A DNA stretch of 64,000 bases from Paenarthrobacter sp. A20 (GTDB taxonomy: Bacteria; Actinomycetota; Actinomycetes; Actinomycetales; Micrococcaceae), in NCBI RefSeq assembly GCF_024168825.1, contig NZ_JALJWH010000001.1, positions 3,658,001 through 3,722,000 of the forward strand, read 5' to 3'. The notes below the pieces were generated by a model. That model was not told where the DNA came from, made no database searches, and saw only the letters and a list, made by a program, of their open reading frames with translations. The position numbers and the translations under genes were made by a program. This document shows positions 33,276-41,992 of the stretch, in pieces. How positions within the stretch are numbered: the stretch's first letter is position 1; each line of letters opens with the position of its first letter.

Positions 33276-35669
33276 ATGACTTTTGCCGCGGGCGCTGACA
33301 CGCAATCTCCCGATTCGCACGTTGCTGACACCCACGACCTGATCCGGGTTCAAGGTGCGCGTGAAAACAACCTGAAAGACGTCAGCATCGAGATTCCGAA
33401 GCGTCGGCTCACAGTGTTCACGGGCGTTTCCGGGTCCGGGAAGAGTTCGCTGGTATTCGCCACGATCGCTGCAGAATCGCAGCGCATGATCAACGAAACG
33501 TACAGCGCGTTCGTGCAAGGCTTCATGCCGTCCCTGGCCCGACCGGACGTTGACATGCTCGAAGGCCTGACGACGGCGATCATCGTGGACCAGGAGCGAA
33601 TGGGGTCCAACCCGCGGTCAACGGTGGGTACGGCCACCGACGCCAACGCGATGTTGCGGATCCTGTTCAGCCGCCTGGGACACCCCCACATCGGCTCACC
33701 CAACGCCTACTCCTTCAACGTCCCGACAGTGAAGGCCAGCGGTGCCATCACTGTGGAGCGTGGCGAGGGCAAGACCAAGACTGAGAAGGCCTCCTTCAAC
33801 CGCTTGGGTGGAATGTGTTCGCGCTGTGAGGGCATGGGTTCGGTCAACGACTTCGATCTGACCGCACTGTACGACGACAGCAAGTCCCTCAGTGAAGGCG
33901 CACTTACCATCCCGGGCTACACCATGGATGGCTGGTACGGACGCATCTTCAGCGGTTCGGGTTTCTTCAACATGGACAAGCCCATCGCCAAGTTCACCAA
34001 GAAAGAACTCCACGATCTCCTGTACCGTGAGCCCACCAAAATCAAGGTAGAGGGCATCAACCTTACTTACGAAGGCGTGATCCCCAAGATCCAGAAGTCC
34101 ATGCTGAGCAAGGACGTCGACGCGCTCCAGCCGCACATCCGCGCGTTCGTTGAGCGGGCCATCACGTTCACCACGTGCCCTGAGTGCGAAGGAACGCGCC
34201 TGAGCCCCGAGGCAAGATCGTCGAAGATCAAGGGCAAGAGCATCGCAGACGTGTGCACCATGCAGATCAGCGACCTTGCCGTTTGGATCCGCGACCTCGA
34301 CGAGCCTTCCGTTGCTCCGCTCCTGAAGGGACTCCAGCACCTCCTGGATTCCTTCGCCGAAATCGGACTGGGATACCTTTCCCTTGATCGGCCCGCCGGC
34401 ACGTTGTCCGGGGGAGAGGCACAGCGGACCAAAATGATCCGGCACCTTGGCTCGTCCCTGACAGACATTACGTACGTCTTCGACGAACCCACCATTGGGC
34501 TGCACCCGCACGACATCGAGCGAATGAACCAGCTCCTGCTGCAGTTGCGGGACAAAGGAAACACCGTCCTGGTGGTGGAACACAAACCCGAGACGATCGC
34601 GATTGCCGATCACGTTGTGGACCTGGGACCGGGCGCCGGTACCGGTGGCGGCACCGTCTGCTTTGAGGGCGATCTTGACGGTTTGCGGGGGAGCGACACC
34701 ATTACCGGTCGCCATCTCGACGATCGCGCCTCCATCAAGGAGGACGTCCGTTCGGCTGCCGGCAAACTTGAAGTCCGCGGCGCATCAACGAACAACTTGA
34801 AGGACGTCGACGTCGACATCCCCCTCGGCGTTCTCTGCGTGCTGACCGGCGTGGCAGGCTCCGGAAAAAGCTCCTTGATTCATGGATCGGTCGCAACCCG
34901 CGACGGTGTCCTCGTGATCGACCAGGGCGCCATCCGCGGGTCCCGCAGGAGCAATCCTGCCACCTACACGGGACTCCTGGAGCCGATCCGCAAAGCCTTC
35001 GCCAAGGCCAATGGCGTGAAGCCGGCGCTGTTCAGCTCTAACTCCGAAGGCGCCTGCCCCACCTGTAATGGCGCCGGCGTTATCTACACGGACCTCGGCG
35101 TCATGGCGACCGTTGAATCCACCTGTGAAGAGTGTGACGGAAAGCGCTTTCAGGCGTCAGTTCTGGAGTACAAACTGGGGGATCGAAATATTGCAGAGGT
35201 GCTTGCAATGTCTGTCAATGAGGCAGAGGGCTTCTTCAGCGAGGGGGAGGCACGCACCCCTGCCGCCCACAAGATCCTTGACCGCCTTGCCGATGTTGGC
35301 TTGGGCTACCTGACCCTCGGCCAGCCACTCACAACATTGTCCGGCGGTGAGCGCCAGCGCCTCAAGCTGGCAACGCAGATGTCCGAAAAGGGCGATATCT
35401 ACATTCTGGACGAACCGACCACCGGCCTGCACTTGGCCGATGTCCAGAACTTGCTGGGAATGCTGGACCGATTGGTGGAGTCCGGCAAGTCAGTCATCGT
35501 CATCGAACATCACCAGGCTGTCATGGCTCACGCCGACTGGATCATTGACCTTGGTCCGGGCGCAGGACACGACGGCGGCAAGATTGTTTTCGCTGGCACG
35601 CCCGCCGAGCTTGTGGCTGGCAAGTCGACGCTCACCGGCAAGCACCTGGCCGCCTATGTGAGCGCCTGA
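33276..35669 (+). CDS. Short UvrA-like ABC ATPase lacking the UvrB-binding domain
   Basis: The 797-aa protein has two ABC modules: Walker A GVSGSGKSS (near 49) and GVAGSGKSS (near 527), signatures LSGGEAQR and LSGGERQR, and Walker B regions VFDEPTIGLH and ILDEPTTGLH. It has zinc-type Cys pairs (CSRCEGMG, CPECEGTR, CPTCNGAG, CEECDGKR). Canonical UvrA is about 950 aa; the segment after STVGTATDANAMLRILFSR, where the UvrB-binding domain should be, is missing. Such paralogues are often tied to drug tolerance (DrrC-like) rather than general repair. It is divergent from a polyketide operon. A GGAG site precedes the ATG. Confidence 0.9.
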   Translation: MTFAAGADTQSPDSHVADTHDLIRVQGARENNLKDVSIEIPKRRLTVFTGVSGSGKSSLVFATIAAESQRMINETYSAFVQGFMPSLARPDVDMLEGLTTAIIVDQERMGSNPRSTVGTATDANAMLRILFSRLGHPHIGSPNAYSFNVPTVKASGAITVERGEGKTKTEKASFNRLGGMCSRCEGMGSVNDFDLTALYDDSKSLSEGALTIPGYTMDGWYGRIFSGSGFFNMDKPIAKFTKKELHDLLYREPTKIKVEGINLTYEGVIPKIQKSMLSKDVDALQPHIRAFVERAITFTTCPECEGTRLSPEARSSKIKGKSIADVCTMQISDLAVWIRDLDEPSVAPLLKGLQHLLDSFAEIGLGYLSLDRPAGTLSGGEAQRTKMIRHLGSSLTDITYVFDEPTIGLHPHDIERMNQLLLQLRDKGNTVLVVEHKPETIAIADHVVDLGPGAGTGGGTVCFEGDLDGLRGSDTITGRHLDDRASIKEDVRSAAGKLEVRGASTNNLKDVDVDIPLGVLCVLTGVAGSGKSSLIHGSVATRDGVLVIDQGAIRGSRRSNPATYTGLLEPIRKAFAKANGVKPALFSSNSEGACPTCNGAGVIYTDLGVMATVESTCEECDGKRFQASVLEYKLGDRNIAEVLAMSVNEAEGFFSEGEARTPAAHKILDRLADVGLGYLTLGQPLTTLSGGERQRLKLATQMSEKGDIYILDEPTTGLHLADVQNLLGMLDRLVESGKSVIVIEHHQAVMAHADWIIDLGPGAGHDGGKIVFAGTPAELVAGKSTLTGKHLAAYVSA

Positions 35670-35685
35670 GACCTTCTCGCGTGGC

Positions 35686-35710
35686 GGGCCGGCAGAGTCC
35701 ATGCCGGCCC
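35686..35710. terminator. Terminator hairpin between the UvrA paralogue and the FAD monooxygenase
   Basis: GGGCCGGCA (35686-35694) pairs perfectly with TGCCGGCCC (35702-35710) around a 7-nt loop, between two convergent genes. No long T-run follows. Confidence 0.6.
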
Positions 35711-35744
35711 GGCTCCTTCCTGATCCCTTGCATCAGTAGGAGCC

Positions 35745-36953
35745 TCAATTCGCAGTGTCCCACTGAATGTGATGCCGATACACCCAATCAAAGTTGTCCG
35801 TGGACTTCCGTGCGATCCCACGGAAGACCACGGGCAGCACCAGGTCCTCGAAAACGCGCTTGAACTGGCCGCGGATCTTCGGCGCCGCATTTCTGCGCCC
35901 CCATTCGACCACCGATTCCGCCCGGGTCCTGCGTTCGTTCTCATAACGCGCCAGCGCCTCCGGAATTGCGTCCGGCTCCAGGCCCTGGAGCGAACGACCC
36001 AACGTGACCGCATCTTCGATTGCCATGGAAGCTCCCTGACCGGACGACGGCGACGCTGCATGGGCGGCATCGCCCACCAGAACAAGCCTCTCGCGGTGCC
36101 AGCGGGGAATGCTTGGAAAATCCGAGGTCGTGTAGGGCCTGATGATGTCATCCGTAGCGGCGATAATGGCCGCCATTATCGTACGGTCCCCGGCGACGAG
36201 CCTGGTCAACCAAGCTTTGCGGGCGCCGGCGTCCAAGGTGGCGGGATCTTCAGAGGACCGTTGCAGGGGATTGGCAAACCACCAGATCCGGCCGTCGGGA
36301 TCCTGCATGTAGCAATAGAAGCAGCGCTTACCGAAAACCATCTTCATGCGCCCGGCCTCGACGTCCATCGGCCCGGGCTCCAGAACCCCGGCAGGGACTA
36401 TGCCGCCCGTGTTGAGCAACGGAATGATCCTGGGCGCCGGCGACGTGGGGTCTATCAACGTTCTGACGCGTGAATGAAGGCCATCGGTACCAACCACAAT
36501 GTCCCCACGTTCTGTGGTTCCGTCGTCGAACACTGCCCTCACGCCGTCGCGGTCTTCTTCCACCATGGTCAGCCGCTTGTTGTAAACGATGCGGATACCG
36601 AGCCGACCGGCTTCTTCCCTGAGCAAGCTGTACAGCTCGGAACGGGTCATCGTGCGGGCAGTGGTTCCGTCGGGCAGGGACCCGCCGAAGTCGAAGTCCA
36701 TGAGGTGTTTGCCGTTACTTCCCAAGTACATGGACATGAGGGGAGTACTGAAACCCAAGTTGTCTGCTGCCGCTTTGAGACCGAGGGTTTCCAACGCATC
36801 GAAACCGTTGACGGCCACTGTCAGGAAGCCGCCGATACCATCCGACGGCGCTCCGTAAGCTTCGAAAATGACAGGTCGATGACCGGCCTTGTGCAGCGCT
36901 ATGCCGCTGGAGAGTCCGGCAATACCAGCACCCACAACCATGCAATTCAACAT
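35745..36953 (-). CDS. FAD-dependent monooxygenase
   Basis: The 402-aa class A flavin monooxygenase has VVGAGIAGLSSGIALHKAG (nucleotide fold), VVGTDGLHSRVR (DG motif) and LVLVGDAAHAASPSSGQGA (GD motif). The GIGGFLTV segment and overall pattern resemble TetX/salicylate-hydroxylase-like enzymes that hydroxylate aromatic or polycyclic compounds using NAD(P)H and O2. Upstream lie TGGAGG, a consensus promoter and a perfect palindrome, and the divergent gene encodes a MarR regulator. It is therefore probably an inducible detoxification enzyme. Its substrate is unknown. Confidence 0.88.
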   Translation of the reverse strand: MLNCMVVGAGIAGLSSGIALHKAGHRPVIFEAYGAPSDGIGGFLTVAVNGFDALETLGLKAAADNLGFSTPLMSMYLGSNGKHLMDFDFGGSLPDGTTARTMTRSELYSLLREEAGRLGIRIVYNKRLTMVEEDRDGVRAVFDDGTTERGDIVVGTDGLHSRVRTLIDPTSPAPRIIPLLNTGGIVPAGVLEPGPMDVEAGRMKMVFGKRCFYCYMQDPDGRIWWFANPLQRSSEDPATLDAGARKAWLTRLVAGDRTIMAAIIAATDDIIRPYTTSDFPSIPRWHRERLVLVGDAAHAASPSSGQGASMAIEDAVTLGRSLQGLEPDAIPEALARYENERRTRAESVVEWGRRNAAPKIRGQFKRVFEDLVLPVVFRGIARKSTDNFDWVYRHHIQWDTAN

Positions 36954-36964
36954 CAGAGCCTCCA

Positions 36965-36996
36965 GATATATTTCGTTCGGTCGAACGAAATATATC
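36965..36996. promoter_or_regulatory. Perfect 32-bp palindrome, probable MarR operator
   Basis: The 15-bp arm GATATATTTCGTTCG (36965-36979) is the exact reverse complement of 36982-36996, with GT between. The -10 box of the minus-strand monooxygenase promoter lies inside one arm, so a bound dimer would block transcription. The site begins 12 nt from the monooxygenase start codon and lies 60 nt from the marR start. Confidence 0.85.
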
Positions 36997-37017
36997 GCTG
37001 AGACTCGGGTGCGTCAA
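36989..37017 (-). promoter_or_regulatory. Consensus promoter of the FAD monooxygenase gene
   Basis: Reading the minus strand, TTGACG (37017-37012), a 17-nt spacer and TATATT (36994-36989) form a near-consensus sigma-70 promoter. The -10 overlaps the palindromic operator. Confidence 0.8.
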
Positions 37018-37056
37018 TCCTTTCGGAATCGCGAAATACCTTGCTAGCCTCTGAGG

Positions 37057-37539
37057 ATGCACTCAGACGGCGACGCGGACGCTCGAAAGGCCCTGCTGGA
37101 AGCTGTTTTCGCTTCCGGCCGGGAACTATCGACGGCGGCCGTGATGTTCCACTCGAAACTCTCCGAACTCCGAGGGTTGTCCGCAACCGAAGGTAAAGCC
37201 ATAGATATCCTGCTGCGGTTCGGGCCCATGACGGCAGGAGAATTCGGCCAGCATTCAGGCTTGGCGCCAGCCTCGGTGACCGGGCTGATGGAGCGGCTGG
37301 AAGGCAAAGGCATAGCCCGCAGGGTCAGGCATGACGAGGATAAACGGAAGGTATTGATAGAGCTGATCGGCGACCAGGTAACTGCCGCTACGCCACACTT
37401 CGTCGATTTCATGAGTGGATTGACGGGCTTACTTGAGGGCTACAGCAACGACGACCTGCGTGTCATCGCCGATTACTCCGCCAAGGCCGCGGAAATCCAG
37501 AAGAACGCAGCAGCGCGCTTGGGAAACGAAGCAGGCTGA
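37057..37539 (+). CDS. MarR family transcriptional regulator
   Basis: The 160-aa protein has the winged-helix core of MarR: LSELRGLSATEGKAIDILLR, PMTAGEFGQHSGLAPASVTG (recognition helix), LMERLEGKGIARRVRHDEDK (wing with DxDKR) and flanking dimerisation helices. It is divergent from a FAD monooxygenase, and a perfect palindrome lies between them, the usual arrangement of a ligand-responsive repressor and its target. TAGCCT at 37045-37050 is exactly 6 nt before the ATG, so marR appears to have its own leaderless promoter outside the palindrome. Confidence 0.92.
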   Translation: MHSDGDADARKALLEAVFASGRELSTAAVMFHSKLSELRGLSATEGKAIDILLRFGPMTAGEFGQHSGLAPASVTGLMERLEGKGIARRVRHDEDKRKVLIELIGDQVTAATPHFVDFMSGLTGLLEGYSNDDLRVIADYSAKAAEIQKNAAARLGNEAG

Positions 37540-37676
37540 CGCTCAGCCCGACACCCCTCCCGAGCACTCGTTCATAACGCCGATAATCTACATTATGTAA
37601 AGTAAAGGGAATGAGTCTCCCCTGAGCCCGGCCAATTAACCGATGCTTCGGCAGTGGCCAGTCCTGTCGGAAGTCC

Positions 37677-38105
37677 TTATTGACCTTGTTGGTCCCCGGC
37701 GATGTTGACAAGCCACCCGATTCCGAACTTGTCGACGCACATCCCGAAGGTGTCTCCCCAGGGTGCCATTTCCAGCGGCACCGTCACGGTTCCGCCGTCG
37801 ACCAGTTTGTCCCAGTAGCCACGGAGCTCGGCTTCATCGGCGGATTCCCCACTCAAGGAGACAGACATATTGTCGCCGGGGTTGTACTGCATGCCATTGG
37901 GGGTGTCAGCGGCCATCAGCGTCAACCCGCCCGGTGTCTCCAGCATGGCGTGCATGACCTTGTTGGCCTCGGCCGGGTCTTCACTGGCCTGATAGTCGCC
38001 GAATGTGCTGATGTTCAGTTCGCCACCGAAGACTGATTCGTAGAAGCTAATGGCATCGCGGGCGTTGTCCTGGAAAGAGATGTATGGATTGAGGCGGGTT
38101 GTCAT
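37677..38105 (-). CDS. PhnB-like VOC (glyoxalase-fold) protein
   Basis: The 142-aa protein starts MTTRLNPYISFQDNARDAI and contains FYESVFGGELNISTFGDYQ and APWGDTFGMCVDKFGIGWLV, typical of PhnB-type VOC proteins. These have the glyoxalase fold but often no known activity. GAGGAG lies before the ATG. It is the first-listed of three neighbouring minus-strand VOC genes. The gap from the marR stop (37540-37676) contains A/T-rich sequence but no gene that I can support. Confidence 0.85.
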   Translation of the reverse strand: MTTRLNPYISFQDNARDAISFYESVFGGELNISTFGDYQASEDPAEANKVMHAMLETPGGLTLMAADTPNGMQYNPGDNMSVSLSGESADEAELRGYWDKLVDGGTVTVPLEMAPWGDTFGMCVDKFGIGWLVNIAGDQQGQ

Positions 38106-38179
38106 TGGTCGGTTCTCCTCATGGTTGTGATGTGTGCGGCCGTGCTAGCAGCGCCGCGAGGCGCCTGTCCTACAAAGTT

Positions 38180-38635
38180 TCAGTCGCCGTCGTACGCCTT
38201 TTGCAAGGCGTTGATATCCAGTTTTCGCATCTTCAGCATTGCCTCCATTGCACGCCGTGAGCCTTCAGGATCCGGGCCGTTCAGCAGTCCGGTCAATGCT
38301 GTCGGGACAATCTGCCACGACAGGCCAAACTTGTCCTTCAGCCAGCCGCACATGCTCTCCTCACCCCCGGCAAGGAGGGCGCCCCAATACCGGTCGACTT
38401 CTTCCTGGGAATCGCAGTTGACTACCAGCGAAACTGCCTCGTTGAATGTGAAAGCCGGTCCCCCGTTGAGGCCCATGAACTGCCTGCCCTCAATCTCGAA
38501 CTCGACGGTCAGGGCACCGCCATCAGGCCCCGGCATAACCTGCCCCATGGATGAGTTTCCGAAGGTAGACGTGTAGAACTCCGCGGCCTCAACCGCCTGG
38601 CCGTCGAACCATAAACACGTGGAAATCTTTTGCAT
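38180..38635 (-). CDS. VOC family protein (3-demethylubiquinone methyltransferase-like annotation group)
   Basis: The 151-aa protein starts MQKISTCLWFDGQAVEAAEF and contains YTSTFGNSS, FEIEGRQFMGLNGGP, and WLKDKFGLSWQIVPTALTGL, the pattern of the PhnB/'3-dmu-9_3-mt' VOC family. Despite that family name, it has no methyltransferase fold. GAGGAG lies upstream of the ATG at 38635, and an in-frame extension of 85 residues upstream has no homologous character. It is a second copy of the same fold as the gene 74 nt downstream on the same strand, but the sequences are clearly different. Confidence 0.85.
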   Translation of the reverse strand: MQKISTCLWFDGQAVEAAEFYTSTFGNSSMGQVMPGPDGGALTVEFEIEGRQFMGLNGGPAFTFNEAVSLVVNCDSQEEVDRYWGALLAGGEESMCGWLKDKFGLSWQIVPTALTGLLNGPDPEGSRRAMEAMLKMRKLDINALQKAYDGD

Positions 38636-38777
38636 CAACCACTCCTCAAGGATCTTGGGAAACGCTGGTCCCCCGACCGAGGCTAGTACCGCCGGTCGCC
38701 GCGCACAATGCACGACGGCGAATCCACCCGACGTCGGTTGTCCCACCGAACCACCGGGCTGCTGACAGTGAAAACCG

Positions 38778-39155
38778 CTAGTCCCCCGCGGTCCGGACCC
38801 GGCTGACCAGCCCCACGGTGTTGGCCTCACTGTCCTCAATGAACGCCATCCACTCTTCTGAATCCCGGGGTCCCAAGGTGTCGTCGTCATGGGTAAAAAT
38901 CATGTGTGGCTCCGCGATGATCCTCACGCCCCGGTTCCGAAGTGCTGCCACGGTTCCGTGAAGGTCGCCCACCTCCAAATAGATCAGTGCCGAAGGCGCT
39001 CCCCTCTCCAGCAAGAGCCGGACACCGCCAACATCAAAGAACAGGAGTCCAGGGGGTTCGAACAGGGCACTCGGTTGGGCGTCCAGCAGCGCAGAGTAGA
39101 AAACTGCCGCGCGCTGCAGATCCTCGGCGTGCTGGGCCACTTGAATAAGTCTCAA
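38778..39155 (-). CDS. VOC family (glyoxalase/bleomycin-resistance fold) protein
   Basis: The 125-aa protein has the paired beta-alpha-beta-beta-beta modules of the VOC superfamily: LIQVAQHAEDLQRAAVFYSA, LLFFDVGGVRLLLERG, IYLEVGDLHGTVAALRNRGV and MAFIEDSEANTVGLVSRV. The start is TTG, supported by AGGAGG 5 nt upstream. Which metal, if any, it binds is unclear. It is the third VOC gene in a row, but it belongs to a different subgroup from the two PhnB-like ones. Confidence 0.83.
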   Translation of the reverse strand: MRLIQVAQHAEDLQRAAVFYSALLDAQPSALFEPPGLLFFDVGGVRLLLERGAPSALIYLEVGDLHGTVAALRNRGVRIIAEPHMIFTHDDDTLGPRDSEEWMAFIEDSEANTVGLVSRVRTAGD

Positions 39156-39281
39156 GGCGTCCTCCTACGCTGGTTTGGTCCTTTGGCTCCTGTCATCATG
39201 GCTGTCACGCCCGTCAACAGGCAAGGAGGCGCCGCAGCCCGGACTTCGCCCCTTTGGCCCATGCCGGATAGTGTCAGGAGC

Positions 39282-39671
39282 ATGCTTTCATCATCCAGAT
39301 CGTGGATCCCGGCAGTACTTGCCGACGTCGTGTTGATCCTTGTATTCGCTGCTATCGGCCGGGACGCGCACGCACGGGGCGACATAGTCTCCGGCGCCTT
39401 CTCCACGGCGTGGCCATTCCTCGCCGGAGCAGTCATCGCCTGGGCAGTCTCACGCGCGTGGCGGGCCCCGTTTGCATTGTGGCCGTCCGGCGTAGCCATC
39501 TGGATCGGCGCGGTGCTTGTTGGGATGCTGCTGAGGGCCGCCACTGGCCAGACGGTAGTGCTGCCCTTCGTCATTGTGGCGACGATCAGCCTCGCGGTTT
39601 TCCTGCTCGGGTACCGTGCACTGGTTGCAGTGTTGGTGCGTGCAGCGCAGAGACGGCAACGCGGTGTTTGA
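39282..39671 (+). CDS. DUF3054 family membrane protein
   Basis: The 129-aa protein has four hydrophobic segments (PAVLADVVLILVFAAIGRDA, WPFLAGAVIAWAVSRAW, GVAIWIGAVLVGMLLRAATG and VLPFVIVATISLAVFLLGYR), in the order found in DUF3054 proteins, whose function is unknown. I set the start at 39282 because TAGTGT (39269-39274) ends 7 nt before it. Two in-frame starts, 7 and more codons upstream, are possible. Confidence 0.8.
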   Translation: MLSSSRSWIPAVLADVVLILVFAAIGRDAHARGDIVSGAFSTAWPFLAGAVIAWAVSRAWRAPFALWPSGVAIWIGAVLVGMLLRAATGQTVVLPFVIVATISLAVFLLGYRALVAVLVRAAQRRQRGV

Positions 39672-39743
39672 TCAAGTCGCGTCGCCGGAGAATGCACTAC
39701 GCTGGAAACAGTCCGCAACGATGCTTTTCCGGAAAGGCCCCAC

Positions 39744-40022
39744 GTGATCACCGCTTTCGTCCTGATCAAGACCGATGCCTCACGCATCCCGGAGACAGCT
39801 GAGCAAATCTCTGCCATTCAAGGCATCAGCGAGGTCTATTCCGTCACAGGCGAGTGGGACCTCATTGCGGTAGCCAGGGTCACTAAGCACGACGAGCTTG
39901 CGGACGTGATCGCCGACCGCCTTTCGAAGGTTGACTCGGTGGTCCACACCACCACCCACATTGCCTTCCGCGCCTACTCGCAACACGACCTTGACGCAGC
40001 CTTCGCACTGGGGTTCGAGTAA
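39744..40022 (+). CDS. Stand-alone Lrp/AsnC effector-binding (RAM) domain protein
   Basis: The 92-aa protein consists only of the ligand-binding domain of Lrp/AsnC regulators: MITAFVLIKTDASRIPETAE, ISEVYSVTGEWDLIAVARV, VDSVVHTTTHIAFRAYSQHD. There is no helix-turn-helix, so it cannot bind DNA alone. Such small proteins may bind amino acids and modulate full-length partners. GGAAAGG lies upstream of the GTG. It converges with trpD, which is an amino-acid biosynthetic gene. Confidence 0.85.
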   Translation: MITAFVLIKTDASRIPETAEQISAIQGISEVYSVTGEWDLIAVARVTKHDELADVIADRLSKVDSVVHTTTHIAFRAYSQHDLDAAFALGFE

Positions 40023-40052
40023 CAGTTCGCGTTCTGGAAGCAGGAGGAATGC

Positions 40053-40078
40053 CCGAACTCAGCTCCGGCTGAGTTCGG
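40053..40078. terminator. Hairpin at the convergent ends of the Lrp-like gene and trpD
   Basis: CCGAACTCAG and CTGAGTTCGG form a perfect 10-bp stem with a CTCCGG loop. It overlaps the last codons of trpD. Without a T-run, termination is possible but unproven. Confidence 0.5.
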
Positions 40079-41117
40079 TCCACTTCGCCAGCACTTGGGC
40101 AGCCTTGCCCGAATCAACGGATTCTGCTGCGCGGGCAAACGCATGACGCATACGCGAGATCAGGCTGCCGTCGGCGTGCAGATCAAAAGACACCAGTCCG
40201 GCTGCGGCATTGAGAAGGACTGCATCCCGTACCGGGCCGGTCTTCCCGTCAAGGACGTCCCGGACCACGCCTGCGTTTGCGGCGGCATCGCCGCCTCGAA
40301 GGTCGGCCACCGTTGATGGCACGATTCCGAGTTCCGACGGCGAGAACACCTGCTCAGTGACCGTTCCGTCCCTGATTTCCCAAACTGTCGATGGCCCGGT
40401 GGGCGTGAGTTCATCAAGGCCATCATCACCCCGGAAAACCAGTCCACGACTGCCGCGGCGCGCCAGGACTCCAGCCACGAGCGGTGCCATCCGGGCATTG
40501 GCTACACCGACGGCGGAAGCCTGTACGTGCGCCGGATTTGTCATAGGACCGAGGAAATTGAATGCCGTTGGAACGGCGAGTTCCCGGCGCGGGACAGCAG
40601 TGTGCCGGAAGGAGGGATGGAAGACCTGCGCGAAACAGAACGTGATTCCGGCCTCCTCCGCATTTCGGGCCACCTGTTCGATCGAAAGGTCCAAGCGGAC
40701 GCCCAAGGCCTCCAGCACGTCCGCTGAGCCAGAGGTCGAAGAAGCGGCCCTGTTTCCATGCTTAACCACCTTGGCCCCGGCCCCGGCAGCCACAAGCGCT
40801 GCCATGGTGGAGATGTTCACGGTGTTCAACCGGTCTCCCCCGGTTCCCACGATGTCCAACTTCTGCCCGGAGATATCGATCGGGTTGGCGTGCTGCACCA
40901 TCGCTTCAACCAAACCGGCCAACTCTTCGACAGTTTCGCCCTTGGCCCGCAGAGCTACCAGGAAGCCCGCGATCTGCGCCGGAGTCGCTTCGCCGGCCAT
41001 GATGGTGTTCATGGCCCACTCTGTGTTGCCCACTGCAAGGTCGTCGCCGTTGATCAGTGCTGAGATGAGCCCTGGCCAGGTATTGCTGGCTGCAGGTGCC
41101 GATGCCGGAGAAGTCAC
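40059..41117 (-). CDS. trpD: Anthranilate phosphoribosyltransferase
   Basis: The 352-aa enzyme transfers phosphoribose from PRPP to anthranilate in tryptophan synthesis. It has the PRPP loop [16 protein letters not shown], the anthranilate-binding [20 protein letters not shown] and [19 protein letters not shown] with [11 protein letters not shown]. No other trp genes are next to it, so it is outside an operon. The GTG start is exactly 6 nt after TAGCAT (41129-41124 on the minus strand), indicating a leaderless mRNA. Confidence 0.96.
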   Translation of the reverse strand: MTSPASAPAASNTWPGLISALINGDDLAVGNTEWAMNTIMAGEATPAQIAGFLVALRAKGETVEELAGLVEAMVQHANPIDISGQKLDIVGTGGDRLNTVNISTMAALVAAGAGAKVVKHGNRAASSTSGSADVLEALGVRLDLSIEQVARNAEEAGITFCFAQVFHPSFRHTAVPRRELAVPTAFNFLGPMTNPAHVQASAVGVANARMAPLVAGVLARRGSRGLVFRGDDGLDELTPTGPSTVWEIRDGTVTEQVFSPSELGIVPSTVADLRGGDAAANAGVVRDVLDGKTGPVRDAVLLNAAAGLVSFDLHADGSLISRMRHAFARAAESVDSGKAAQVLAKWTELSRS

Positions 41118-41265
41118 TCCCTGATGCTATCGAGCCAGCCACGCCGATGACCAATGTGAACGCGGCCGGGAACTTTTCCGCGCGAATTCGCGTCTTTGTA
41201 GAAAAAGTCTCCCGAATCGGTGGTTTGCATTGGGAAGTCTGGACTTTTACAGACATAATGTCCTT

Positions 41266-41904
41266 GTGACATCTGCGACCCATGCCCCCAGTACCCCGGC
41301 GCACCCGACGCTGAACCGCCCCAACCTGGTTTCTGTTGGAACCGTTGTTTGGCTGTCCAGTGAGTTGATGTTCTTCGCCGGCCTCTTTGCCATGTACTTC
41401 ACCCTGCGCTCCACATCCGGAATGATGTGGGCCGAGGAGACGGCCAAGCTCAACTTCCCGTTTGCGCTCGTCAACACCATCGTCCTTGTGGCAAGTTCGT
41501 TTACTTGCCAGATGGGCGTCTTTGCCGCCGAGCGGCTCGAACCCCGCCGCACGGGCGGCCCGCTCCAATTCACCCGCTGGGGCATGACTGAATGGTTTGT
41601 CCTTACCTTCATCATGGGTGCCTTCTTCGTAGCCGGGCAGACCACGGAATACGCCATGCTCGTCTCGGAGCACGTGTCCCTGTCGTCCAACGCCTACGGC
41701 TCCGCCTTCTACATGACAACAGGCTTCCACGGCCTGCACGTCATTGGCGGCCTGATCGCGTTCCTGTTCATCATCGGCCGTGCGTTTGCGGCTAAGAAGT
41801 TCGGGCACTTTGAAGCTACGTCGGCGATCGTCACCTCGTACTACTGGCACTTCGTTGACGTTGTGTGGATCGGCCTCTTCCTGGTCATCTACGTCCTCAA
41901 GTAA
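41266..41904 (+). CDS. ctaE: Cytochrome c oxidase subunit III
   Basis: The 212-aa membrane protein has five helices, the actinobacterial form of subunit [53 protein letters not shown] and [20 protein letters not shown]. It supports the CtaCD core of the aa3 oxidase. The start was placed at the GTG because CATAAT (41254-41259) ends 6 nt before it; an upstream in-frame start at 41230 would add 12 residues. It opens the ctaE-qcrC-qcrA-qcrB operon. Confidence 0.95.
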   Translation: MTSATHAPSTPAHPTLNRPNLVSVGTVVWLSSELMFFAGLFAMYFTLRSTSGMMWAEETAKLNFPFALVNTIVLVASSFTCQMGVFAAERLEPRRTGGPLQFTRWGMTEWFVLTFIMGAFFVAGQTTEYAMLVSEHVSLSSNAYGSAFYMTTGFHGLHVIGGLIAFLFIIGRAFAAKKFGHFEATSAIVTSYYWHFVDVVWIGLFLVIYVLK

Positions 41905-41992
41905 GCCCGGCTTTGACTCTTTTTCTACAAGAGGCAGAATTTCAAGAAGCGGCTCGCGGAGCCGACGCAGGATCGAATAAAGGAACCACCAC

